64,000 bases of DNA from Xylanimonas cellulosilytica DSM 15894 (lineage in GTDB: Bacteria; Actinomycetota; Actinomycetes; Actinomycetales; Cellulomonadaceae): contig NC_013530.1 of NCBI RefSeq assembly GCF_000024965.1, forward strand, positions 3,678,777 to 3,742,776, given 5' to 3'. Numbering within the stretch: position 1 is the first letter of the stretch; the number at the start of each line of letters is the position of its first letter. The notes beneath the pieces are model-generated. The model did not search any database. It was not told the origin of the DNA and was given only the letters and a program-made list of their open reading frames with translations. Positions 7,274 to 15,548 of this stretch are shown here, piece by piece. The translations under genes and the position numbers were made by a program.

Positions 7274-9364
7274 ATGGCCGCAACCGCCGCCCGACCCGCA
7301 GCGACCCGACCCGCAGCGACCCGACCTGCAGCGATCCGTGCGCCGCGTCGAGCACGCACCGTCATCCTCGCGTCCACGCTCGGGGTGGAGACGCTGCTGG
7401 CCGGCACGCTCGCCGTCGCCCTGGCGACCGGCACGGACGTCGACTGGCTGTGGGCGCTCGGCTGGGTGGCCGTCGCCGCGGTCGGCGGCGCCCTCGCCGC
7501 ATCCCGCCCCCGCAACCCCATCGGGTGGATCCTCTACGCAGGCGGTACGGGCACGCTGCTCGCGATGGTGCTCGGCGGCATCGCGGCCCTGGCCGGCAAC
7601 GCCTGGCTGCAGCTCGCAGCCCTGCTGCTCTTCGGCGCCGCCTGGCTCGCGACGACGAGCCTCGCGCTCGTGCACTTCCCCGACGGGCGGGTCGAGGGCA
7701 GGGCGATGCGGGCCCTGCGCGCCGCGGTGTGGGTGCTCGTCGGTGTCACGGCGGTCGGGCTCGTCCTCGATCCGATCGGCTTCGGGGACGATGCCGCGCT
7801 CGCGTCCCCGCTCGGCATCCCGGCGCTGGGCGCCGTGCCGCAGGCGGTCGCGAACGGAGCGCAGCTCGCGGGCTCGCTGGTCACCGTCGCCGCGACCGTC
7901 GTGCTCCTCGCCCGCTGGCGACGCGCCGCGGGCGAGACACGGCGCCGGCTCGGCTGGATCGCGCTCGCGGCGCTCGCCGCCGCCGTCCTCGCGGTGGCCA
8001 TGCTCGCCATGACGCTCTCCGGCGTCGACGCGCCCGACTCGATCGGCGCCGCGTTCGAGCTCGTCCAGGTGACCCTCCCGGTGCTGATCGCGGTCGGCGT
8101 GATCGACCCTCGCGCGTTCGACGTCGACGTGGCCGTGCGCGTGTCGCTCGTCGCCGTCGTCCTGACCGCGGCCGTGATCACGGTGTTCACGCTCGTGATG
8201 TGGGGCGCGTCGCAGGTGTTCGGATCGCAGTCGTCACCCGTCGCGGCGCTCGTCGCGAGCGGGCTCGTCGCGGTGAGCCTCGGGCCGGCGAAGGGCTGGC
8301 TGGACGCCGCGGTGCAGCGTCGCCTCTTCGGCGCTCGACGCGAGCCGGCGCGAGCCGTCACGAGCACGGCGTCCGCGGTCGCCGCCGCGGCATCGCCCGA
8401 CGAGTCCGTCGCCGCCGCGGCCGAGCTCGCCGGCACCACCCTGCGCCTCGGCGGCATCGACCTGCACGCCACCGGTGGTGAGACGGTGAGCTGGCGCGCC
8501 CCGGGCGGCATCCCCGCCGGCAGCCCGAGCGTGGAACGTCCGCTCGTCGCACTCGGCGGAACCCACGGTGCCGTCGTCGCGTACGGCCGCTCGCGCGGCG
8601 ACGACGGCGCCAGCCTCGCGTCAGGGATCGACGCCGTCGCGCCACTCCTCGCCCTCGTCGTGGGCAGCGCACGCACGGCGGCATCCCTGCGCGCCGCACG
8701 TGAGCGCGCCGCGGGCGCACGCGAGGACGAGCGCCGCCGCGTGCAGCGTGCCCTGCACGACGGCGTCGGCCCCACGCTCGTCGGCGTCGCCATGCAGCTC
8801 GACGCGGTGCGGGACCGGGTCGACCCCGAGTCGGCGGAAGCCGTCGCACGCGCAGGTGTGCACCTGCGCGACGCGATCGACGGACTGCGCCGCGCGATCG
8901 ACGGTCTGCGGCCCCCCGAGCTCGACCACCTCGGGCTCGCGGGAGCGCTCGCCGAACGCGGGCTCTCGCTCGCCGCGGGCGGGCTCGACGTGCGCCTCGA
9001 GTGCGCCGGGCTCCCCGCCCTGCCCCCCGCCGTCGAGGTGGCGACGTACCTCATCGCGAGCGAGGCAGCCGCGAACGTCGCGAAGCATGCGGACGCCACG
9101 ACCTGCCTCATCACGGTCGCCGTCGTGGACGGCGTGCTCGACGTGCGGGTCGAGGACGACGGCCGTGGACTCGCGCGTGACGGGCACGACGGCCGCGGAC
9201 TCGCGCATGACGGGCACGACGGGCGCGAGGGCCGCGAGGGCGTGGGGATGCGGTCGATGCGCGTCCGTGCCGAGGAGCTCGGCGGACGGCTCGCCGTGTC
9301 TGCCGGCGCGACCGGCGGCACCGTCGTGGCGGCCGCGCTGCCGCTCGTGGTCGGTGCGGCATGA
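7274..9364 (+). CDS. Membrane sensor histidine kinase, NarL/HisKA_3 family
   Basis: A 696-residue kinase. The N-terminal ~330 residues hold about nine membrane helices with no large extracellular domain, suggesting it senses within the membrane. The dimerisation box REDERRRVQRALHDGVGPT carries the phospho-accepting His, and the ATPase domain has SEAAANVAKHA (N box) and VEDDGRGL (G1 box). ATG 7274 is chosen over GTG 7268 because GGAGGG at 7263 is correctly spaced for it. Two oddities are visible: a threefold 15-bp repeat coding PAATR at the N-terminus, and a 30-bp tandem duplication (9161-9220) in the ATP lid. The stop overlaps the response-regulator start. Confidence 0.9.
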   Translation: MAATAARPAATRPAATRPAAIRAPRRARTVILASTLGVETLLAGTLAVALATGTDVDWLWALGWVAVAAVGGALAASRPRNPIGWILYAGGTGTLLAMVLGGIAALAGNAWLQLAALLLFGAAWLATTSLALVHFPDGRVEGRAMRALRAAVWVLVGVTAVGLVLDPIGFGDDAALASPLGIPALGAVPQAVANGAQLAGSLVTVAATVVLLARWRRAAGETRRRLGWIALAALAAAVLAVAMLAMTLSGVDAPDSIGAAFELVQVTLPVLIAVGVIDPRAFDVDVAVRVSLVAVVLTAAVITVFTLVMWGASQVFGSQSSPVAALVASGLVAVSLGPAKGWLDAAVQRRLFGARREPARAVTSTASAVAAAASPDESVAAAAELAGTTLRLGGIDLHATGGETVSWRAPGGIPAGSPSVERPLVALGGTHGAVVAYGRSRGDDGASLASGIDAVAPLLALVVGSARTAASLRAARERAAGAREDERRRVQRALHDGVGPTLVGVAMQLDAVRDRVDPESAEAVARAGVHLRDAIDGLRRAIDGLRPPELDHLGLAGALAERGLSLAAGGLDVRLECAGLPALPPAVEVATYLIASEAAANVAKHADATTCLITVAVVDGVLDVRVEDDGRGLARDGHDGRGLAHDGHDGREGREGVGMRSMRVRAEELGGRLAVSAGATGGTVVAAALPLVVGAA

Positions 9365-10032
9365 CGCGGGTGCTCGTCGTCGACGACCACCCCGTGCTGC
9401 GCGACGGCGTGCGAGCGGCACTCGTCGCGGCATCGCTCGACATCGTCGGCGAGGCCGCTTCGGCGGCGGACGCCGTGCGGCTCGCGGTCGAGCTGCGCCC
9501 GGACGTCGTGCTGCTCGACCTGCAGCTTCCCGACTTCTCCGGTATCGAAGCCGCCCGTCGCATCGCGAGGGACGCCCCGGACGCCGCGGTGCTCGCCTTC
9601 ACGATGTCCGACGACGACGAGACCGTGTTCGCCGCCCTGCGCGCCGGTGCGATCGGCTATGTCGTCAAGGGCGTCGAGTCGCGGGAGCTCGTGCACGCGA
9701 TCGAGACCGTCGCCCACGGTGACGCCCTCTTCCTCGGGCCCGGCCTTGCCCGGCGCGTGCTCGCACACTTCACCGCGACCAGGGCAGCGGCATCCGCCCC
9801 TCGCGTGACGAACCCGGTGCTCGAGGCCGCCCGCCTCACCGACCGCGAGACCGAGGTGCTCGAGCTCATGGCCGCCGGCTGGGGCAACGCCGAGATCTCC
9901 CAGCGCCTCTACCTGGCGCCGAAGACCGTGCGCAACAACGTCTCGACGATCCTCGGCAAGCTTCAGGCGTCGAGCCGCGGGGAAGCAGTGGTGTGGGCGC
10001 GGGCGCAAGGGCTCGGCGGCGCATCGCCGTAG
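9361..10032 (+). CDS. LuxR/NarL-family response regulator
   Basis: A 223-residue partner of the upstream kinase, coupled by an ATGA overlap. The receiver domain begins VLVVDDHPVLRDGVRAAL, has the phospho-acceptor Asp in VVLLDLQLPDFSGIEA and the conserved Lys in GYVVKGV. The C-terminal LuxR helix-turn-helix reads LTDRETEVLELMAAG and NAEISQRLYLAPKTVRNNVS. The family binds DNA as a phosphorylated dimer. Targets are not evident. The divergent membrane gene at 6382-7065 is one candidate. Confidence 0.93.
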   Translation: MTRVLVVDDHPVLRDGVRAALVAASLDIVGEAASAADAVRLAVELRPDVVLLDLQLPDFSGIEAARRIARDAPDAAVLAFTMSDDDETVFAALRAGAIGYVVKGVESRELVHAIETVAHGDALFLGPGLARRVLAHFTATRAAASAPRVTNPVLEAARLTDRETEVLELMAAGWGNAEISQRLYLAPKTVRNNVSTILGKLQASSRGEAVVWARAQGLGGASP

Positions 10033-10117
10033 CCGGGCCGCACCGCGCCCGGCCGGTCCCCGTCAGGGTGGTTCACAACAACTCTCGTCAGGCGGAGTCG
10101 TGGTGCACTGTAGAGAG

Positions 10118-10852
10118 ATGAGGCCGTTCCTCCTGCTCGCTACCCGCGCACAGGACGTCGCCGCCGACGGCGAGCACGCCGCGGTGCTGCGCTACGGCGG
10201 CCTGGAGACTTCGCAGGTGCGGCGCATCCGGCTCGAACGCGAGCCCATGCCGCCGCTCGACCTCGACGACTACTCCGGCGTCATCGTGGGCGGCGGCCCT
10301 TTCAACGCCAGCGACCCCGTCACCTCCAAGTCGAACACCCAGCGGCGCGTGGAGCGCGAGTTCGCCACCCTTCTCGACGAGGTGGTGGACCGCGACTTCC
10401 CGTTTCTCGGCGCCTGCTACGGCGTCGGCACCCTCGGGGTCCACGAGGGCGCCATCGTCGACCGCACCTACGGCGAGGCCATCGGCCCGGTGACGGTCGA
10501 GCTCACGCCCGACGGCGTCGCCGACCCCCTGCTGGCCGGGATGCCGCCCCGGTTCGACGCCCTCGTGGGGCACAAGGAGGCCGTCCGGGCCCTGCCGCCG
10601 CACGCCGTGCTGCTGGCGACGTCGGCCGCCTGCCCCGTGCAGATGTTCCGCGTCCGCACCAACCTCTACGCCACCCAGTTCCACCCCGAGCTCGACGTGA
10701 CGGGCATGCTGGAGCGCATCGACGTGTACCGGGACCACGGGTACTTCGAGCCGGACGAGTACGACGCGGTGACCGCACGGGCGTCGTCGCGCGAGATCCT
10801 GCACCCACGCCGCATCCTGCGGGCGTTCGTGGAGCGCTACGAGCGGCCCTGA
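10118..10852 (+). CDS. Class I glutamine amidotransferase (GMP-synthase-like, stand-alone)
   Basis: A 244-residue amidotransferase with the nucleophile Cys100 in FLGACYGVGTLG and the His189/Glu191 pair in FHPELD, completing the triad. A GuaA-type ATP-pyrophosphatase domain is absent, so it either serves a partner synthetase or hydrolyses a gamma-glutamyl compound by itself. ATG 10118 gives the usual family N-terminus (MRPFLLLATR). Two in-frame GTGs at 10100 and 10103 lie nearer to a GGCGGAG sequence and remain possible. It is monocistronic, with the convergent toxin gene ending 16 bases later. Confidence 0.85.
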   Translation: MRPFLLLATRAQDVAADGEHAAVLRYGGLETSQVRRIRLEREPMPPLDLDDYSGVIVGGGPFNASDPVTSKSNTQRRVEREFATLLDEVVDRDFPFLGACYGVGTLGVHEGAIVDRTYGEAIGPVTVELTPDGVADPLLAGMPPRFDALVGHKEAVRALPPHAVLLATSAACPVQMFRVRTNLYATQFHPELDVTGMLERIDVYRDHGYFEPDEYDAVTARASSREILHPRRILRAFVERYERP

Positions 10853-10868
10853 GCGCTTCGGCCTCAGG

Positions 10869-11267
10869 TCACCACAGCAGGTCGAGCCCCGGCAGGGTCC
10901 GCATGACCGGGTCACCGCTCACCAGCGGCACCGTCAACGCCATCGCCTGCGCGGCGAGCATCCGGTCGAACGGGTCGCGGTGCGCCCACTCCAGCGCGCC
11001 CGCGCGCAGCGCGTCGTGGTGGTTCATCCCGATCTCCTGTGCCCACAGCGACCTGAGGTCCTCGTCCCAGTTGGCCAGCAGGGGAGCCGCCTCGGGCATC
11101 TTTCCGATCCGGTGCTTCGTCGCGAGCTCCCACGCGGACGCCGCCGACACGAGGATCGTGGTGTCGTCGTGACCGAGCACGTCACGCGTGGGACCGGGGA
11201 TGCGATCCGGGCTGACGACCAGCCAGAACAACGCGTGCGTGTCGAGGAGCACGGTCGACCGGCTCAT
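10869..11267 (-). CDS. PIN-domain toxin (VapC-like)
   Basis: A 132-residue PIN-domain ribonuclease. The conserved acidic residues are visible as LLDTHALFWLV at the N-terminus, SAASAWELATK in the middle, and HRDPFDRMLAAQA with LVSGDPVM at the C-terminal end. VapC proteins cleave structured RNA and are neutralised by a partner antitoxin. The start ATG 11267 overlaps the antitoxin stop (ATGA), giving translational coupling. The PIN lineage with FDRML is close to the PhoH/YhcF-type group often paired with Phd-like antitoxins. Confidence 0.9.
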   Translation of the reverse strand: MSRSTVLLDTHALFWLVVSPDRIPGPTRDVLGHDDTTILVSAASAWELATKHRIGKMPEAAPLLANWDEDLRSLWAQEIGMNHHDALRAGALEWAHRDPFDRMLAAQAMALTVPLVSGDPVMRTLPGLDLLW

Positions 11268-11503
11268 GCCCCGCCACCCTCCCACGCGGCGAGCTCGTCG
11301 TCCGGGAGGGGGTCGAAGAACGCTGCGTCCGGGACGCTCAGCCGCCGGAACCCGAAGCGCCGCCGCGGCTGCTCGACCGGCACGAGTCGGGCGACGGGCG
11401 TGCCGCCCCGCGCGACGACGACGTCCTCGCCGCTCTCGGCCAGCGCGAGCAGGCGGGAGAACTGCGTCTTCGCCTCGCCGACGTTGACGATCGTCGTTGC
11501 CAT
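11264..11503 (-). CDS. Phd/YefM-type antitoxin
   Basis: A 79-residue protein with the Phd/YefM N-terminal DNA-binding fold (TIVNVGEAKTQFSRLLALAE, then VVVARGGTPVARLVP). Its acidic tail (FFDPLPDDELAAWE) would wrap and inhibit the toxin. The start is placed at ATG 11503 because a good promoter ends six bases upstream, which makes the transcript leaderless, and no ribosome site is present. Such antitoxins usually repress their own promoter as a complex with the toxin. Confidence 0.88.
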   Translation of the reverse strand: MATTIVNVGEAKTQFSRLLALAESGEDVVVARGGTPVARLVPVEQPRRRFGFRRLSVPDAAFFDPLPDDELAAWEGGGA

Positions 11504-11509
11504 GGGTCG

Positions 11510-11551
11510 ACGGTAGGTGCCGTCGAGCACTTGGTCAACCGGCTTGGTCAA
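11510..11551 (-). promoter_or_regulatory. Leaderless toxin-antitoxin promoter with direct repeat
   Basis: On the minus strand, TTGACC (11533-11538) and TACCGT (11510-11515) are separated by exactly 17 bp, and the antitoxin ATG follows six bases later. TTGACCAAG occurs twice, the second copy 13 bases after the first, overlapping the -35 box. This is a plausible operator for autorepression. Confidence 0.6.
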
Positions 11552-11772
11552 GCCGCACCCCTACCGCGGCGAGCTCCTCCAGCCGGGGCCTGCGCCCGCC
11601 GGTGCGGGCGCCGACTCCTCGCCGGGCGCGTACGTTGAGGGCTGTCCCAGCCACCGGGGTGCGGAGGTACGGCCGTGTTCGTCGCTGGCGCTGCGACCCT
11701 CTCGGTCTCGCGCGACGCATCCACCCTCGCCACGGTCCGCGGGCTCGACGGGCGGCTCGGCGGGGTTGCGTC

Positions 11773-12345
11773 GTGAGCATGCACGAGGCGTCACCTGCGG
11801 CGCTGGCCGCGCTGGAGCGCGGGACGACGACGGCGGAGGCTTTCGCGTTCTTCGACGCGCTGCCCGCGGTAGGCGTCGACGAGGTGCTGGGGCGCTGGCG
11901 CGGGTCCGGGCTGCCCACCGGGCATCCGCTCGACGGGGTGCTCGAGGCGCTCGGCTGGCACGGGAAGCGGTTCGCCGGCCCGCTGGACGCGCACCCGCTG
12001 ATCTGCGACGACGGCCGCGGCGGGCTGGTGGACGTCAACCCGGCGTTCGTCCCTCTGCCGCTGCTGCTGCGGTTCCCCGCCGTGTTCCGCCACCCGGTGG
12101 TCGCGCGGCCCGCGCGGGCGGCCCTCCCCCTGCTGGGAACGCGCCGCCCGCGCGCCCGGTTGCGCTCGGCCGCCTGCCGCGGCGTCGTCACCGCCACGAT
12201 GACGTACGACGCGCTGCCCATCGACGACGCGTTCCGGGCCGTCGACGACGACACGTTGCTGGGCCTGATGGAGGCGCGCGGCATGCGCGACCCGTTCTTC
12301 TTCGTCCTGCGCCGCGCGACCGCGGCTGCTCGCACCCCCCTTTGA
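11773..12345 (+). CDS. GXWXG/DUF4334 domain protein
   Basis: A 190-residue protein carrying the GXWXG motif as LGRWRGSGL near residue 40, then GWHGKRFAGP, and a C-terminal DUF4334-like part with ATMTYDALPIDDAFR and LGLMEARGMRDPFFFVLRR. The biochemical role of the family is not established to my knowledge. Starts at GTG 11773 or ATG 11779 are both possible; GTG has GGGG better placed upstream. The stop codon TGA lies inside the first 65-bp palindrome, so that repeat supplies the last codons of the gene. Confidence 0.8.
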   Translation: MSMHEASPAALAALERGTTTAEAFAFFDALPAVGVDEVLGRWRGSGLPTGHPLDGVLEALGWHGKRFAGPLDAHPLICDDGRGGLVDVNPAFVPLPLLLRFPAVFRHPVVARPARAALPLLGTRRPRARLRSAACRGVVTATMTYDALPIDDAFRAVDDDTLLGLMEARGMRDPFFFVLRRATAAARTPL

Positions 12346-12403
12346 ACGTACGCCCCACTTGCGCCACGGCGCCCATAACGCCAGTGGGCCGTACGTTCAA
12401 AGG
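12339..12403. repeat. 65-bp palindromic element, copy 1
   Basis: The sequence begins CCTTTGAACGTACGCC and ends GGCCGTACGTTCAAAGG. About 26 of 32 arm positions pair. It overlaps the stop codon of the GXWXG gene and matches the second copy at 12757-12821. Similarity continues ~19 bases beyond the right end (GGTCACCTTCGGCGGCAGG versus GGTCGCCTTTGCCGGCAGG). Confidence 0.85.
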
Positions 12404-12492
12404 TCACCTTCGGCGGCAGGGTCGCCGACGGCGGTTGCAGGCGGTCGACGACGGCCGGACGCTGGCAGGACCAGAGAGTCGAGGAGAGCGCG

Positions 12493-12651
12493 ATGAGCGA
12501 GATCGACGACCGCCCCACCGAGGGCAGCGAGCACGACCCGACGGCGCACGACACCGCAGCGCACGAGCTGTCGAAGGACGGCATCGGCGCGACGATGCGC
12601 GACGAGCCGAACACCTTCGAACCGGAGGAAGGCCTCCCGGACACGGACTGA
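12493..12651 (+). CDS. Small acidic protein, 52 residues
   Basis: Reading ATG 12493 to TGA 12651 gives a 52-residue, strongly acidic, hydrophilic protein starting MSEIDDRPTEGSEHDP and ending EPEEGLPDTD. GAGGAGAG lies a few bases before the ATG. No membrane segment, cysteine or known motif is visible, and the composition suggests disorder. It sits alone between the two 65-bp palindromes and just before a 36-bp tandem repeat. It is called as a gene because of the ribosome site and the codon bias. Function is unknown. Confidence 0.6.
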   Translation: MSEIDDRPTEGSEHDPTAHDTAAHELSKDGIGATMRDEPNTFEPEEGLPDTD

Positions 12652-12677
12652 CCGCCCCGCCACGCACCCCCGGCGAC

Positions 12678-12749
12678 CGCAACCCGTTGGCCCCGCCACG
12701 CGGCCCCGGTGCCCGCAACCCGTTGGCCCCGCCACGCGGCCCCGGTGCC
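12678..12749. repeat. 36-bp tandem repeat, two copies
   Basis: Two identical adjacent 36-bp units (starting CGCAACCCGTTGGCCCCGCC) at 12678-12713 and 12714-12749, with a degenerate part-copy upstream. They lie non-coding between the 52-residue gene and the second palindrome. Confidence 0.85.
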
Positions 12750-12756
12750 CGGCCCC

Positions 12757-12821
12757 CCTTTGAACGTATGCCCCACTGGCGTTATGGCGCCGATAACGCC
12801 AGTGGGGCGTACGTTCAAAGG
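12757..12821. repeat. 65-bp palindromic element, copy 2
   Basis: A near-perfect palindrome (29 of 32 arm positions pair) with the same termini as the copy at 12339-12403. The rest of the gap up to the transporter gene at 12897 is GC-rich filler with a duplicated GGTGGCAGAGGGCCGGC. The element lies downstream of the transporter gene and could also terminate its transcript. Confidence 0.85.
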
Positions 12822-12896
12822 TCGCCTTTGCCGGCAGGTTCGGCGGGGGCGGGGGCGGTGGCAGAGGGCCGGCGGTGGCAGAGGGCCGGCGGCGGG

Positions 12897-14357
12897 TCAG
12901 ATCGTCACGGTGCCCGTGGCCAGCAGGATCAGGCCGACGACGGCGAAGGTGGTGACGACGGCGAACGTCACCAGCCCCGGCGTCGTGAAGACGCGTGCGC
13001 GTTGCTCTCTGCGGGCCAGGACGTACAGCACCGTGGCGGGGGCCAACAGCAGGCCGGCGAGGAACAGGAACACGTAGCCGGCCGCCCAGATCAGGAACAG
13101 CGTGTACGCCGTCGAGACGGCCGCGATCACCAGCTCACGGTTCCGCCGACGGGGGTCGACGCCGTCGTACGTCTCGCGAGTCAGCGCGAGCTTGAGGGCG
13201 TAGCAGCTCACCAGGGCGAACGGGGTCAGCGCCAGCGCGGCGGTGAGGTCGAGCGTGAAGTCGAGCGCGTTGCTCACGAACTGGACCGCGAAGAGGATGA
13301 GCGTGACCAGCACGGACGTCCACAGCACGGCGTTCTGCGGGACGCCGTGCGCGTTCCGGCGGGCGAGGTAGCCGGGCAGGTCGCCGTCGCTGGCGGCCGC
13401 GTAGACGACGTCGGCGGCCAGGAGCTGCCAGGCGAGGTAGGCCCCCAGGACGGAGACGATGAGGCCCACCCGGATGAACGCCCCGCCCCACGGGCCCACC
13501 GCCGTCTCGAGCACGCCGCCCACCGAGGGCTGGGACAGCGCGGCGATCTCGCTCTTGGGCAGGATGCCGAAGGACAGGATCGAGATGCTCGCGAACAGGG
13601 CGAGCACCGAGACGAACCCGAGCACGGTGGCGCGGCCGACGTCCTGGCGCCGCCGCGCGTACCGGGAGTACACGCTGGCCCCCTCGATGCCGAGGAACAC
13701 GAACACCGTGACCAGCATCGTGCCCTGGACCTGCAGGAACAGCGAGTCCCCGCCCGGCACGTCGTAGCCGCCGGTGAGGTTGCCGACGAACACCTCGGGG
13801 TCGAAGAAGACGATCACCAGCACGAGGAACAGCACCAGCGGCACCAGCTTGGCGGCCGTGACGACGGCATTGATCCCCACCGCCTCCTTGACCCCGCGCC
13901 GGATGAGCGAGAAGAACCCCCAGACGGCGACGGCGGAGACGCCGAACGCGGTCCAGGTGTCGCCCCGGCCGAGCACGGGCTCCAGCTCGGGGAAGAGCTG
14001 GGACAGGGTGGTCATGATGAGCACCCAGTAGAAGGCGTTCCCCGCGCACGCGGACGCCCAGAACCCGACGGCGGAGACGAAACCGGGGTACGCGCCGAAC
14101 CCCTCCCGCGCGTACACGTACACCCCGTTGTCGAGGTCGGGCTTGCGGACCGCCAGGGTCTGGAAGACGAACGCGAGGCAGAGCATGCCGAGCCCGGCGA
14201 TCGACCACGCGATGAGGGCGCCGTACACCCCGGTCTGCGACGCGAACCGGGACGGGAGCTGGAACACCCCCGCGCCCACCATCGAGCCCACCACCATCGC
14301 GGTGAGGGCAGGCAGGGTCAGCTTGGCGGCGCCGGTCACCTGCGTGGTGGAAGCCAT
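12897..14357 (-). CDS. APC-family amino-acid/polyamine antiporter (ArcD-like)
   Basis: A 486-residue transporter with about 12-13 helices. The APC-fold first helix reads TAMVVGSMVGAGVFQLPSRF with the conserved GxGxF-type kink. PDLDNGVYVYAREGFG and FWASACAGNAFYW are typical of the basic amino-acid/polyamine antiporter (APA) branch, which exchanges arginine for ornithine or similar pairs. No arginine-deiminase genes lie beside it, so the true substrate is uncertain. The ATG follows AAGGGAC. It is likely monocistronic, with a terminator of the upstream gene at 14502-14544. Confidence 0.85.
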   Translation of the reverse strand: MASTTQVTGAAKLTLPALTAMVVGSMVGAGVFQLPSRFASQTGVYGALIAWSIAGLGMLCLAFVFQTLAVRKPDLDNGVYVYAREGFGAYPGFVSAVGFWASACAGNAFYWVLIMTTLSQLFPELEPVLGRGDTWTAFGVSAVAVWGFFSLIRRGVKEAVGINAVVTAAKLVPLVLFLVLVIVFFDPEVFVGNLTGGYDVPGGDSLFLQVQGTMLVTVFVFLGIEGASVYSRYARRRQDVGRATVLGFVSVLALFASISILSFGILPKSEIAALSQPSVGGVLETAVGPWGGAFIRVGLIVSVLGAYLAWQLLAADVVYAAASDGDLPGYLARRNAHGVPQNAVLWTSVLVTLILFAVQFVSNALDFTLDLTAALALTPFALVSCYALKLALTRETYDGVDPRRRNRELVIAAVSTAYTLFLIWAAGYVFLFLAGLLLAPATVLYVLARREQRARVFTTPGLVTFAVVTTFAVVGLILLATGTVTI

Positions 14358-14501
14358 CGACGAGTCCCTTGTCCCTTCGGTGTGTCGCTCCGGCGCCCGA
14401 ACGGCACCTGACGGTGCCCGACCGGTGAACCCGGTCCCCCAGCATCATGGCGGCACGACGGGCAAGCGTCGCCCGGGCGCGGTCCGCCGTCCGCCGGTTT
14501 G

Positions 14502-14544
14502 CGCGACACGCCGCGGCGTCGTGCGCGGTTCCCGGCGTGTCGCG
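14502..14544 (-). terminator. Hairpin downstream of the CDF gene
   Basis: A perfect 12-bp stem (CGCGACACGCCG at 14502-14513 pairing with 14533-14544) with a 19-base loop starts 15 bases after the stop codon of the cation exporter. There is no T-run, as is common for actinobacterial terminators. Confidence 0.55.
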
Positions 14545-14559
14545 GCGTCGTCGTCGGGC

Positions 14560-15477
14560 TCAGGCGTGCCCGGGGCGCTCGTGCCCCGGATGGCTCGCGG
14601 GCTCCACCTGGAACGTCGAGTGCTCGACGGCGGTGGCGAAGTGGGTGGCGACGCACTCCTGGAGCTGGTCGAGGATGTGGCCGGCGTGCCCGTCCTCGAA
14701 GCACTCGTTCTCGACGACGACGTGCGCGGACAGCACCGGCAGCCCGGTCGCGATGAGCGAGGCGTGCACGTCGTGCACCTCGCGCACGTGGTCGAGGGCG
14801 AGCAGGTGGGCGCGGACGGCGTCGAGGTCCAGTCCGGGCGGCGTGGACTCGAGGAGCACCGACGTCGTCTCCCAGAGCAGGCGTGCCGCGCGCGGCAGGA
14901 TGAGGGCGCCGATGAGCAGCCCGGCGACGGTGTCGGCGCGCTGCCACCCCGTGGTCGCGATGACGACGGCGGCGACGATGACGGCGACGGAGCCGAGGGC
15001 GTCGTTGACCACTTCGAGGAACGCGGCCCGCAGGTTGAGGTTCGCCGACCGGCGGGGCGCGAGCACCAGCATCGCGGCCAGGTTCCCGACCAGGCCGACG
15101 ACGCCGAACACCACGAGCTCGGTCGCGGCGATCTCGGGCGGCTCCCACAGGCGGCGGACGCCCTCGACCAGCACGTACCCGCCGACGACGAGCAGCACCG
15201 CCGACTGGCCCAGGGCCGCGAGCACCTCGGCGCGGCGGTACCCCCAGGTGCGCCGCGACGTCGGCGGCCGCAGCGAGAGGTGCGCGGCGAACAGCGCGAG
15301 CCCGAGCCCACCGGCGTCGACGACCATGTGCGCGGCGTCCACGAGCAGCGCGAGCGACCCGGTCACGAGCGCCCCGACCACCTCGGCCACCAGGATCGCG
15401 GCGGTGATCGCGAACGCGACCGCCAGCCGGCCGCGGTGATCCGCGACCCCGTGTGCGTGTGCGTGTCCGTGATTCAC
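14560..15477 (-). CDS. Cation diffusion facilitator (CzcD/ZitB-like) metal exporter
   Basis: A 305-residue CDF protein exporting Zn2+ or similar divalent ions by proton antiport. A His-rich N-terminus (NHGHAHAHG) precedes six helices. The metal-site motif is ALLVDAAHMVVDAGGL in helix 2, with the matching FLEVVNDALGSV in helix 5. The C-terminal cytoplasmic domain (LDHVREVHDVHA and SAHVVVENE) is the usual dimerisation ferredoxin fold, ending in a second His-rich tail. GTG 15477 is the start that yields the His-rich leader. Only a weak GGTGGG precedes it. Confidence 0.93.
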   Translation of the reverse strand: MNHGHAHAHGVADHRGRLAVAFAITAAILVAEVVGALVTGSLALLVDAAHMVVDAGGLGLALFAAHLSLRPPTSRRTWGYRRAEVLAALGQSAVLLVVGGYVLVEGVRRLWEPPEIAATELVVFGVVGLVGNLAAMLVLAPRRSANLNLRAAFLEVVNDALGSVAVIVAAVVIATTGWQRADTVAGLLIGALILPRAARLLWETTSVLLESTPPGLDLDAVRAHLLALDHVREVHDVHASLIATGLPVLSAHVVVENECFEDGHAGHILDQLQECVATHFATAVEHSTFQVEPASHPGHERPGHA

Positions 15478-15548
15478 GAGCCCACCCAACCACGCCCCGG
15501 CCAGGGCAGGCAGCCACCCAGAGCGCGCGGGATCTCGGGCGGGTCCGC

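Noticed and set aside
7277..7335. Short 15-bp repeats at the kinase N-terminus as a phase-variable tract
   Set aside because: The unit is a multiple of three, so copy changes keep the frame. No switching is expected.
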